Shown piece by piece: positions 49,528 to 56,579 of a DNA stretch of 58,094 nucleotides. Each line of letters starts with the position of its first letter. The stretch's first letter is position 1. Source of the stretch: a virus; the IMG/VR virus record IMGVR_UViG_3300030110_001023, positions 1 through 58,094 of that record; one strand, given 5' to 3'. The notes under the pieces are model-generated. The model was not told where the DNA came from, ran no database searches, and was given only the letters and a program-made list of their open reading frames with translations. The position numbers and the translations under genes were made by a program.

Positions 49528-50428
49528 TTTGATTCTCCTGTTTGTATTGGTCGCAAAAGTCTGCGACCTGACAATAGTTTCCAACGCATCGCGCTGGTTC
49601 TCCCTTACGTTCTATGATTTGAAAGTCCTCCTTAGTTTTCATTTTGTTGTGATGCTCTTCTGCCTCCTCAAAAGTTTCGCAATTTTTTACTGACCGCACA
49701 CCGCCGTGTTTCACGATGGCCCATGTGCTATCTCTTTTCCACCTGTCTTCATTGGTGCATAAGGGTGGCTCGTTACCCATGTCATGATCGAACCAAGCGT
49801 CCTGATGATACGTCACCCTCTCTTCGATAAATCTTTTCTGTTCTTCCCGTGACCAAAGCGGCAACTCAACGACATGAACGGCGGCTTGGGGGTAGCTGTT
49901 GCTGTTGATGGCTTGTGCTTTTTTCCAATCCCGCAAGATCATGATCACTTGTAACCGATCAATATCAATACCCAGATCGTGGTGGGCAAGGTATGCATAA
50001 CAGTTGAGTTGTTCTTCCCATTCAGTGTTGGGCTTGCCCACCTTGTATGCACTCGTAAATTTCCAATCCATCAACACCTTCTGTTTCCCGTCAGTCCGAA
50101 TCGCATCACATTGTCCTGATACTTTCCAACCGTTGACCTCCATAAACATGCGCTGTTCGATGATGTCACTATCGTCAGCGCCTTCTTCCAAGACGGTGTG
50201 AATGCATTTGCCTAAGAGTTTCCAAACATCATCCGCAATATCAGTCACGATCTCGTCTTTATGTTTGGCCTGAAGGATACTAATCCTTGGCGATGACAAT
50301 AGCCGTGTGATAGTAATGTTGGATTCGCCGGGGTCGTACTTATCCCGAGCGAGGAGGTTCTCGAACTGATGGGGTAATCCATATTTATTTGTAATCATAT
50401 CTACCACTGAGTGGGTTGCTGTTGTCAT
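49520..50428 (-). CDS. RecB/Cas4-type PD-(D/E)XK nuclease
   Basis: 302 residues. GKCIHTVLEEG (His77), CDAIRTDGKQKVLMDWKFTS (Asp108, Asp121, Lys123) are the His, D...DxK core of RecB-family nucleases. RCVGNYCQVADFCDQY at the C-terminus has three cysteines that, with one upstream, could hold an Fe-S cluster as in Cas4/AddB-like enzymes. It would resect DNA ends for the DUF1071 annealing protein. Start may be MTTATHSV (50428) or MITNKYG (50398); the promoter lying so close to 50428 favours the shorter form or a nearly leaderless mRNA. Confidence 0.86.
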   Translation of the reverse strand: MTTATHSVVDMITNKYGLPHQFENLLARDKYDPGESNITITRLLSSPRISILQAKHKDEIVTDIADDVWKLLGKCIHTVLEEGADDSDIIEQRMFMEVNGWKVSGQCDAIRTDGKQKVLMDWKFTSAYKVGKPNTEWEEQLNCYAYLAHHDLGIDIDRLQVIMILRDWKKAQAINSNSYPQAAVHVVELPLWSREEQKRFIEERVTYHQDAWFDHDMGNEPPLCTNEDRWKRDSTWAIVKHGGVRSVKNCETFEEAEEHHNKMKTKEDFQIIERKGEPARCVGNYCQVADFCDQYKQENQND

Positions 50429-50430
50429 GC

Positions 50431-50459
50431 GTTATATATTCATGTATATGAAGTGTCAA
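50431..50459 (-). promoter_or_regulatory. Strong sigma-70 promoter for the recombination operon
   Basis: On the minus strand TTGACA (50459-50454), a 17-bp spacer and TATAAC (50436-50431) give a near-consensus host-type promoter, reading into the nuclease gene. It occupies the 30-bp gap between two divergent genes, and its -35 overlaps the RusA start codon. So transcription of this operon may compete with the RusA side. Confidence 0.68.
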
Positions 50460-50842
50460 TGACTGAAATCAAGTTTGAAATTCTGGGTCAGCCCTACTCC
50501 AAAGCAAACAGCCGCAAGATGGTGTACTTTGGTAATCGGCCAGCCTTTATAAAATCAGATCGCGCACGGGATTATGAGGCGATATTCGCGTCTCAGTGCC
50601 CGACACTTGATCCCATCATTCCTTACAACAATACAGAGAAGCAGGACGTGGCTGTGTTCATGACCATATGGTACGCCAGTCGCCGCCCTGACCTAGACGA
50701 AAGCCTCATACTTGATTGTATGCAGGGGCGTATCTACGAGAACGACAGGTGTGTAAAAGAGAAACACATTAAGTGGGCGTATGATAAGGAAAATCCTCGC
50801 GCCGAAATTCAGGTGGTGAAAATAAAAATACCGCCTCCATGA
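50459..50842 (+). CDS. RusA-type Holliday junction resolvase
   Basis: 127 residues. FEILGQPYSKANSRKMV (6-22) and RRPDLDESLILDCMQGRIYE (76-94) with Asp78, Asp80, Asp86 and Asp96 are the conserved acidic residues of RusA-family endonucleases, which cut four-way junctions. KWAYDKENPRAEIQV closes the fold. Works on branched DNA made by the recombination set. There is no strong ribosome site, and the earlier in-frame start (50411) overlaps the divergent gene. Confidence 0.88.
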   Translation: MTEIKFEILGQPYSKANSRKMVYFGNRPAFIKSDRARDYEAIFASQCPTLDPIIPYNNTEKQDVAVFMTIWYASRRPDLDESLILDCMQGRIYENDRCVKEKHIKWAYDKENPRAEIQVVKIKIPPP

Positions 50843-50851
50843 GGAGGCGGT
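50830..50851 (+). terminator. Hairpin overlapping the RusA stop
   Basis: ACCGCCTCC and GGAGGCGGT form a perfect 9-bp stem with loop ATGA, which contains the RusA stop codon. No T-run follows (AAGTTTCAGG), so it may attenuate transcription or hold back a ribosome rather than terminate. Confidence 0.55.
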
Positions 50852-50914
50852 AAGTTTCAGGGAGGTTTCATCACAAATCGATTAGGAGAAATCAATTTGA
50901 CAAAAGGCACAATA

Positions 50915-52666
50915 ATGGAAATGACACAGCAAGACAATTACTTTCATGATCAGATTCAAGTAAGAGCAAACAGCGCAAGGGTAGGTTATTCAACGACTGC
51001 GCGAATCAAATGTCCGTATTGCAGTGACCATCGTAAAAACAAACATGACCGATCTATGGCAGTTACGTTCTTTTCTGACAGGCTGGTATACCTCTGCCAT
51101 CATTGCGAAGAGAAGGGTGCCATCTCCACAGAAAAGAAAGAGTGGAAACCAAAGCGCACATACCCGAAGGTGCAGGTCAAGGACGCTCCCCGATCCCCTG
51201 CCATAGACTGGTTGATACGAGAGCGGAAGATTGACCCTGACGTGGTCAAACAGTTCGGGGTGATATCGACTCGTAAGTATTTTCAAAAGCTTCAACGCGA
51301 AGCAGACTGCGTTGGCTTTCCTTTTTACAACGAGACAGAGGTCTATGCGGTCAAGTACCGCACATCAGGTGGGGATAAAGCACACACGCAAGAGGGTGCG
51401 GGTGGGGCACAATCATTCTTTGGTATTGAGAAGGTGCGGCCTGAGGCCAAGACGTTGATCATATGTGAGGGAGAGATTGATCAGTTAAGTCTCGTCACCG
51501 CTGGGTTCATCGACAGCGTCAGCGTCCCTAATGGGGCACCCATGAAGGCTTCCGAAGGAGAGGTCGATCCCACCAACGATAGGAAGTATGGCTTTGTATG
51601 GGCCGCAAAAGACCTCCTGAAGCAGGTTGATAAGGTTATCCTCGCCGTGGACATGGATGGCCCCGGTCAGGCACTGGCAGAGGAACTGGCACGGCGTATA
51701 GGTAAGGTGAAATGCTGGCAGGTAGACTGGCCCGAAGACTGCAAAGACCCCAACGATATTCTCGTAAAGCATGGGCCTGATAAACTGGTAGAAGTTATCG
51801 GTGACTCAAAGCCGTGGCCTATCACTGGGTTGTTTGACGTTGATCATTATGCCGATCAGGTAAATCAGATATATGAACGGGGACATCAACGGGGTCTGTC
51901 CACTGGTATCGATAGCGTCGATAACCTTTTTACCATATGTCCGGGTCAACTATCGATTGTCACTGGGCACCCGTCATCAGGTAAGTCTGAGTTCATCGAT
52001 CAGATCATGGTCAATATGGCTGAGAGTTATGACTGGTCGTTTGCCGTATGTAGTTTTGAGAACGATCCCCCAACGCACATCATTAAGCTGATGGAGAAAC
52101 ATGCGGGGGTTCCGTTCCACGATGGGCCTAGCATGAGGATGACCCGCGAAGAACTTGCAGAGGCGAAGGATTGGTGTGGCCGTCATTTCTTTTTCGTTGA
52201 GCAGAACGATGGCGAGCCAGCGTCTATTGAATCAATATTGGAGCGAGCGCAAGCTGCCATCCTACGATATGGGGTGAGGGGCTTGGTCATTGATCCGTAC
52301 AACTACGTTGATATTGACAAGTCAAAGGTGAGTGAGACTGAGGCGATCAGTCAGATGCTGACACGCTGTCGGTTATTCGCACGGGCACATGACATCCATG
52401 TATGGTTCATCGCACATCCCGCCAAGATGATGCGAGATGGGGGTGAGTTCCCAGCGCCTAAGGGATATGACATATCAGGATCAGCGGCATGGTTTGCCAA
52501 GGCTGATCTGGGCGTGACCGTTCACAGAAAGCCTGACACTAACTTATCTGAGATTCATTGTTGGAAGGTGCGCTTCAAGTGGGTGGGTCAACAGGGTGTG
52601 ACTGACCTTGAATATTTTAAATCAACAGGACAATACAGGGAGGCCATCAACTATGCAGAGCTTTGA
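50915..52666 (+). CDS. T7-type DNA primase-helicase
   Basis: About 583 residues. N-terminal zinc site CPYC...CHHC (about 33-64), primase TOPRIM with CEGEID (about 184-189) and AVDMDGPG (about 244-251), then RecA-type helicase with GLSTGID, Walker A GHPSSGKS (about 351-358) and a LVIDPYN Walker B-like segment. It unwinds DNA at the fork and makes primers, as T7 gp4. TTG 50897, with AGGAG 8 nt upstream, is an alternative start adding six residues. No phage DNA polymerase is found in the window, so it probably recruits the host replicase. Confidence 0.94.
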   Translation: MEMTQQDNYFHDQIQVRANSARVGYSTTARIKCPYCSDHRKNKHDRSMAVTFFSDRLVYLCHHCEEKGAISTEKKEWKPKRTYPKVQVKDAPRSPAIDWLIRERKIDPDVVKQFGVISTRKYFQKLQREADCVGFPFYNETEVYAVKYRTSGGDKAHTQEGAGGAQSFFGIEKVRPEAKTLIICEGEIDQLSLVTAGFIDSVSVPNGAPMKASEGEVDPTNDRKYGFVWAAKDLLKQVDKVILAVDMDGPGQALAEELARRIGKVKCWQVDWPEDCKDPNDILVKHGPDKLVEVIGDSKPWPITGLFDVDHYADQVNQIYERGHQRGLSTGIDSVDNLFTICPGQLSIVTGHPSSGKSEFIDQIMVNMAESYDWSFAVCSFENDPPTHIIKLMEKHAGVPFHDGPSMRMTREELAEAKDWCGRHFFFVEQNDGEPASIESILERAQAAILRYGVRGLVIDPYNYVDIDKSKVSETEAISQMLTRCRLFARAHDIHVWFIAHPAKMMRDGGEFPAPKGYDISGSAAWFAKADLGVTVHRKPDTNLSEIHCWKVRFKWVGQQGVTDLEYFKSTGQYREAINYAEL

Positions 52667-53432
52667 TCCGAAGGGTGATTTCAGAGCAGAGATCAAGACG
52701 CACAGCGTTATAGATTTTTTTGTGTTGGAAACAAACCTACCACCTCAGTTCATTGAGGTGCTGAACACTGAGATTGACAAGTTACTGGGAGAAGAGAACG
52801 TCAAGGAAGAGAAGGATTTCTCTGGTAATCTGGTGGGTCAGATAAAGCGTGGCGCACAGCTTAACCTAGAGAAGGGCAGGTGCGATGCCTTTCACGGTGT
52901 GTACGGTGTGGCTGAAAGCCTCGCCAAAGAATACGCCAAGCGGTTCATGATGATCGGTGGGAGTGACGTTGTGCAGCAGGGGTCTGTCGATTATCCACAC
53001 GCAGATTGTTATGAGGCGTGGACAGTCCACAGTTTCGCAGGGGATTATAATCCCATTCATGACCACGGTAACAGGTTGGATGGTGCCATGTCATTTGTGA
53101 TTTACACGATGGTGCCAGAGAATATGCGAAACAAAGATGCTTCAGATATGAAACATGCGTCAGGTTGGATGGATGGCTGCATCAGTTTTGTCAACGGCCC
53201 GACCAGTCAGAAGGCAGCAGCATCGTTCAGATATCCCAAGGTTCTGAACATCATTCCTGAGGTTGGGAAGATGGTCATCTTTCCACACTGGCTAAACCAT
53301 ATGGTGTATCCGTTTGATTGCGAGGGTGAGCGGCGTTCAGTGAGCGGCAACATAACCATGATGACCGAAGAGCATTATCAGATATTGACTAGTCAGGACA
53401 TGGTAGGTGAGGGAGCAAAGAATGATGAATAA
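52653..53432 (+). CDS. 2OG-Fe(II) oxygenase, phage type
   Basis: 259 residues from ATG 52653 (GGGAGG upstream; 14-nt overlap with the helicase gene). FAGDYNPIHDHGNRLDGAMS (about 132-151) and VIFPHWLNHMVYPFDCEGER (about 208-227), then RSVSGNI, match the putative 2OG-Fe(II) oxygenase family (2OG-FeII_Oxy_5 type). IHDH supplies the first metal ligands, the C-terminal His the third, and the Arg binds 2-oxoglutarate. Such genes are common in marine phages; proposed roles range from DNA base to protein hydroxylation. Its position in the replication operon favours a nucleic-acid or nucleotide substrate. Confidence 0.85.
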   Translation: MQSFDPKGDFRAEIKTHSVIDFFVLETNLPPQFIEVLNTEIDKLLGEENVKEEKDFSGNLVGQIKRGAQLNLEKGRCDAFHGVYGVAESLAKEYAKRFMMIGGSDVVQQGSVDYPHADCYEAWTVHSFAGDYNPIHDHGNRLDGAMSFVIYTMVPENMRNKDASDMKHASGWMDGCISFVNGPTSQKAAASFRYPKVLNIIPEVGKMVIFPHWLNHMVYPFDCEGERRSVSGNITMMTEEHYQILTSQDMVGEGAKNDE

Positions 53433-53721
53433 GCTTGGAATAAAACCAGCGCAGGTAACACGAGGGACCGTGTTGGATGAGGCCCGTAACTTAATCACGG
53501 GTAACCGTGCTGAAATGCACGGCGATGCAAAGCAAAACTTTACAAACATTGCCAAGCTTTGGAGCGTGTATCTTGATAGGGAGGTGGGTGCCAAGGACGT
53601 GGCGCTGATGATGTCTCTATTAAAAATAGCGCGAACCAAAACGGGAGAAATGAACCACGATGATGTGGTTGATGCGATTGGTTACTTGGCGTTGGGGGAG
53701 GAAGTAGCCCCCACCCGTTAG
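53422..53721 (+). CDS. DUF6378 domain protein
   Basis: 99 residues from ATG 53422 (GGGAG upstream, 11-nt overlap). VLDEARNLITGNRAEMHGDA, NFTNIAKLWSVYL and MMSLLKIARTKTGEMNHDDV, then DAIGYLALGEE follow DUF6378. This family is common in phages beside replication genes, and its YGD-like/helical core is reminiscent of small nucleotide-handling proteins. Function not established. Confidence 0.82.
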   Translation: MMNKLGIKPAQVTRGTVLDEARNLITGNRAEMHGDAKQNFTNIAKLWSVYLDREVGAKDVALMMSLLKIARTKTGEMNHDDVVDAIGYLALGEEVAPTR

Positions 53722-53730
53722 GGTGAGGGC
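53707..53730. terminator. Bidirectional hairpin between convergent genes
   Basis: GCCCCCACCC and GGGTGAGGGC pair at nine of ten positions with loop GTTA, covering the end of the DUF6378 gene and the gap to the convergent gene at 53740. Placement suits a shared terminator; no T-run on either strand. Confidence 0.55.
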
Positions 53731-53739
53731 GCTGGTGAA

Positions 53740-53970
53740 CTAGAGGTATTGGCGTATCATGTAACGAATTTGAGCGGATACGCTACGCTCGTTCTCTTCG
53801 CAAGCTTTCTGCAACTTGTCATGGCAGTCAGGGTCCAGAATAATATGCATCCTGATCTTGTCTTCTGCTAGGGTTGAGTTGTCTTTTGAGACTGGTTTCG
53901 ACTGTGTGCCAGTACCCACTGCCCCACTCGTTTCCTCTGTTGTCACATAGCTCTCGAACTGTGGTGGCAT
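53740..53970 (-). CDS. Arc-type ribbon-helix-helix protein (76 aa)
   Basis: Disordered N-terminus (MPPQFESYVTTEETSGAVGT), then KIRMHIILDPDCHDKLQKAC and ERSVSAQIRYMIRQYL, a clear ribbon-helix-helix domain as in Arc/CopG repressors. GGAGAATACACA before ATG. Probably a transcription regulator at the far end of the leftward operon. Confidence 0.76.
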   Translation of the reverse strand: MPPQFESYVTTEETSGAVGTGTQSKPVSKDNSTLAEDKIRMHIILDPDCHDKLQKACEENERSVSAQIRYMIRQYL

Positions 53971-54028
53971 TGTGTATTCTCCTTAGTACATTGTACGTCT
54001 GATCCGACGTTAGGTTGGTGGTGTTCAT
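53828..54028 (-). CDS. Possible overlapping small protein (66 aa)
   Basis: MNTTNLTSDQTYNVLRRIHN with a good GGAGTGAAC site, but more than half of the frame overlaps the ribbon-helix-helix gene in another frame. The first 20 codons use unshared sequence. It could be real, a leader peptide, or a remnant. Confidence 0.35.
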   Translation of the reverse strand: MNTTNLTSDQTYNVLRRIHNATTVRELCDNRGNEWGSGYWHTVETSLKRQLNPSRRQDQDAYYSGP

Positions 54029-54054
54029 GTTCACTCCTTGTATCACACGGGATG

Positions 54055-54420
54055 TCATTCTTCAACACTGGGTGTGTCTTTGTTGGTTACAAGATGCACA
54101 ATCTCAGCCGACTTGAGCGTTGTCTTTTCCTCTGACATGTGTGCAGCAACCCAATCTTCAAACACTGGCGAGTGCATGATGTCTTCGTAACCCGTCATGT
54201 CCAGGTTGATCTGAAGGTGGTCGCCATTGATGTCCACGCTAGACACATCACATGTGGCAGATATGCCATCAAGCTGACCGATAAATACCATCATGTCTTC
54301 GATACGTTTTTCAAAGATCATGGCAAGATCAGCAAGGCTAAGTTGAGCTATCAAACTGCCCAGAGAATCAGCATGGATAGATCGGGGTGCAGACAGGTAT
54401 TTGTGGCTACTAATATACAT
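54055..54420 (-). CDS. Phage protein of unknown function (121 aa)
   Basis: Starts MYISSHKYLSAPRSIHADSL, overlapping the stop of the preceding gene. LIAQLSLADLAMIFEKRIED and VDINGDHLQINLDMTGYEDI give an alpha/beta fold. No family recognised. The longer frame up to 54507 overlaps the next gene. Confidence 0.65.
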   Translation of the reverse strand: MYISSHKYLSAPRSIHADSLGSLIAQLSLADLAMIFEKRIEDMMVFIGQLDGISATCDVSSVDINGDHLQINLDMTGYEDIMHSPVFEDWVAAHMSEEKTTLKSAEIVHLVTNKDTPSVEE

Positions 54421-54736
54421 CGGGCACGTCCTTCCAGTTGACCCAGCCTTTGCCCCAGCATCTGTCGCATTCGATGGTGACCTCATTGTAGCCAGCCCAA
54501 GGCCCATTTTCTGTGTGGCCTCCGACTTCTACTTCGCTGTCAACTCTGCCCGTGCCGCCGCAATCGGTACACTCAAAGTCAAAGCTGGGTATGGCATCCC
54601 AACTCTCACGCCATCCATGTACGATGTTTGGTTCAACGCCATGTTCAATGGCAAGCTTCACTAGATTGATCGTGTCGTTCTCAACGTCCACGATCTTTGC
54701 TTCTAGCTCCGCAATTTCTTCCTTAACGGTTAGCAT
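54410..54736 (-). CDS. DnaJ-type zinc-finger small protein (108 aa)
   Basis: Helical N-terminus (VKEEIAELEAKIVDVENDTI), then CTDCGGTGR and CDRCWGKGW, two CxxCxGxG repeats as in the DnaJ central zinc domain. GGAGGATCATTAC gives the start at 54736. Such DnaJ-like fingers in phages often support protein folding or anti-termination-type contacts; role unknown. Confidence 0.75.
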   Translation of the reverse strand: MLTVKEEIAELEAKIVDVENDTINLVKLAIEHGVEPNIVHGWRESWDAIPSFDFECTDCGGTGRVDSEVEVGGHTENGPWAGYNEVTIECDRCWGKGWVNWKDVPDVY

Positions 54737-55913
54737 GTAATGATCCTCCTGACTTGTTTGTAAGAACATAGTCCTTCGTAATGGTGCCCAACTCTTTGTT
54801 ACCTCGCTTGTGAGCGCGAACCCACACGCGAGTACCGCCCCTAAGTCTACGGAAATGACCCCGCACATCATGTAATCTTTTGATGCCCTCGGTCTCCCTA
54901 AACTCACGGGGAATAATTGATATGCCTCTGGGCTTTGGCAAGTCAATTTCGATCTGGATGTGCGAGTTACCCCGCCTGAATTTACCAAACTTGTATTGTT
55001 TGTCAGTGCTTGCTTGGCGTGGAGACTGGATAACCCAGTCAAAGTTAAGCAACGCCAGAACAGTAATCAGGAACCGTGCGTCACCCCGAATGCTATCCTG
55101 CCCCACTGCTTGTATTCTAGCAGCAGTCTCTTCGTTCCATTCAGCATTGGCAACGTCCAGATAAAAGTCGATGCCCGGTCCTTGCAGTAAACGAATGTGA
55201 TTGCACAACTGGAACAGTGCTTCTCCAGTTTCTTTTGGGTTGGTCTTCTGATTATGCTGCGCCCACCATCCACCCAGTGCATCAATGCTGACGTTATGTT
55301 CAGCCTTGATATGCTGAAACAACTCATCATCAGACACAGATGTCTGACCTGTAAAGTCCTTGAGGAAATAACGGTGATGCGCCTCAGTAAATCCTGATCC
55401 CTCTTCACACACAGCAAACTGAATTGACAAGGGTGCAGCACCGATCATTTCTTTACCCGAAGCAGGGTCATTGAAGGGGACAAAGGGTGTGCCAATAAAA
55501 CTGTCACCCTCATACCCCGTGTGGGGTGCGTCTTCTAACAGATATCCCACGGTGTGGGATATGGCTGACCAGTCAATGGGATTATCCTGAGCAAACTTGT
55601 CCCTTGCTACCCGCTGCAAAACCTCCTGACGCAGGTGTTCATTCCACTCTATCCAAGTCAAATCGTTTGGCATACGAGCGAAGGGCAGCATCCGCAACAG
55701 TTCGCTGCAAGTCGCGATCATGCTCTGCTCCATTGCAAACTCAAGAAAGCGATCATCCAGCACGAACCGTGTTGCCTTACGCATGTCGATATATTTCTGG
55801 TGGCAGCGATCCTTGAACGCTTGGATGTGGCGCACCTCTTGTGCTGCGAAGACACCCTTCTTAGGGTTGTTCAAGGCAGCGATGACATCGTCAGCTAGAT
55901 TGAACTTAGCCAT
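54723..55913 (-). CDS. Conserved phage protein of unknown function (396 aa)
   Basis: FNLADDVIAALNNPKKGVFA, AAQEVRHIQAFKDR at the start, and a conserved-looking end HDVRGHFRRLRGGTRVWVRA followed by HKRGNKELGTITKDYVL. The end pattern (VRGHxR...VWVRxHxRG) recurs in hypothetical proteins of phages and may be a nucleic-acid-binding region. The repeated palindrome lies 17 nt upstream and AGGAGG precedes the ATG. The 3' end overlaps the DnaJ-type gene. I do not recognise a function. Confidence 0.75.
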   Translation of the reverse strand: MAKFNLADDVIAALNNPKKGVFAAQEVRHIQAFKDRCHQKYIDMRKATRFVLDDRFLEFAMEQSMIATCSELLRMLPFARMPNDLTWIEWNEHLRQEVLQRVARDKFAQDNPIDWSAISHTVGYLLEDAPHTGYEGDSFIGTPFVPFNDPASGKEMIGAAPLSIQFAVCEEGSGFTEAHHRYFLKDFTGQTSVSDDELFQHIKAEHNVSIDALGGWWAQHNQKTNPKETGEALFQLCNHIRLLQGPGIDFYLDVANAEWNEETAARIQAVGQDSIRGDARFLITVLALLNFDWVIQSPRQASTDKQYKFGKFRRGNSHIQIEIDLPKPRGISIIPREFRETEGIKRLHDVRGHFRRLRGGTRVWVRAHKRGNKELGTITKDYVLTNKSGGSLHANR

Positions 55914-55930
55914 ACAAACCTCCTATTTAT

Positions 55931-55988
55931 GAGTCATCAGTAACTTGTAAGTAAATGGGCGGCATCCACATCAGTGAACACCGCCCAT
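55931..55988. promoter_or_regulatory. 16-bp palindrome, copy 6, plus upstream hairpin
   Basis: GAGTCAT-CA-GTAACTT (55931-55946) lies 17 nt before the start codon at 55913. Beside it ATGGGCGG (55955-55962) pairs with CCGCCCAT (55981-55988) around an 18-nt loop. The order hairpin, palindrome, ribosome site, start repeats that seen at 601-718 and 3026-3088. The rest of the 190-nt gap (to 56102) shows no gene. Confidence 0.58.
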
Positions 55989-56102
55989 GCAAATCGCGAG
56001 AATCGAAAGGAACCCGCACCGTAAACCACAATGCGAGTAGAAAAGCTCCTCCATTTGCTGACGGGGTTATAATCGGGGCACTCGCCGTCTAATCCCCATC
56101 AG

Positions 56103-56420
56103 CTAGGGACCGACGTACCGCCAGACCTTGATCTCTCTACTGTGATTAGTCTTTCGCTGAGAGTTTACACGCTCACCCGTGAACTCCCAGTCCTTGCCCC
56201 TGAAGATAGAGCCAGCAGCATTGCCCAAGCTATCGGTGATACCCTCTCTGGCAAACGCCCTGCTTACATCATCAGCAGTCACGGTGCGGCTGTCTCGCAG
56301 CATGGCGATCTGCTTTGCCACATGCCTTGCGTGGGTCAGCAGGTCATGCTTGCTGGCAGCAGCAGATGCCATGCCCTCTTCTTTGAGGCGCTGTGCCTCA
56401 GCTAGATCAAACAAGTCCAT
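56103..56420 (-). CDS. Phage protein with VTADDV and LGNAAGSIF motifs (105 aa)
   Basis: MDLFDLAEAQRLKEEGMASA, then THARHVAKQIAMLRDSRTVT, ADDVSRAFAREGI and LGNAAGSIFRGKDWEFTGER. This is a widespread small phage protein that reads like a winged-helix domain; function unknown. ATG 56420 is spaced correctly from GGAAGGG; two upstream in-frame ATGs are not. Confidence 0.74.
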   Translation of the reverse strand: MDLFDLAEAQRLKEEGMASAAASKHDLLTHARHVAKQIAMLRDSRTVTADDVSRAFAREGITDSLGNAAGSIFRGKDWEFTGERVNSQRKTNHSREIKVWRYVGP

Positions 56421-56422
56421 TG

Positions 56423-56566
56423 TCATCCCTTCCATGCTATGATGCCTTGCTCAACGCTGGGTGCGAAGTGAAGCAGCCCAACGGTGATTGTAGTCCACAA
56501 AAGAATAGCGATGAAGGAGAGAGCGATCTCTCTCCAATCACGCTTGGCCCAGTCATGTTGTCTCAT
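56423..56566 (-). CDS. Small membrane protein (47 aa)
   Basis: MRQHDWAKRDWREIALSFIA: a charged start, then one transmembrane helix (ALSFIAILLWTTITVGLLHF). GGAGGTGACAG gives a very strong start at 56566, and the stop abuts the next gene's start region. Below the usual 60-residue cut-off, but well supported by the ribosome site and coupling. Function unknown. Confidence 0.68.
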   Translation of the reverse strand: MRQHDWAKRDWREIALSFIAILLWTTITVGLLHFAPSVEQGIIAWKG

Positions 56567-56579
56567 CTGTCACCTCCAA

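Noticed and set aside
55989-56058. tRNA-like 70-nt segment on the minus strand (GCAAAT...ATTTGC ends, TTCGATT near the 3' side)
   Set aside because: The terminal stem is only 6 bp and the anticodon and T arms cannot be paired with correct loop sizes; no CCA or valid anticodon loop.
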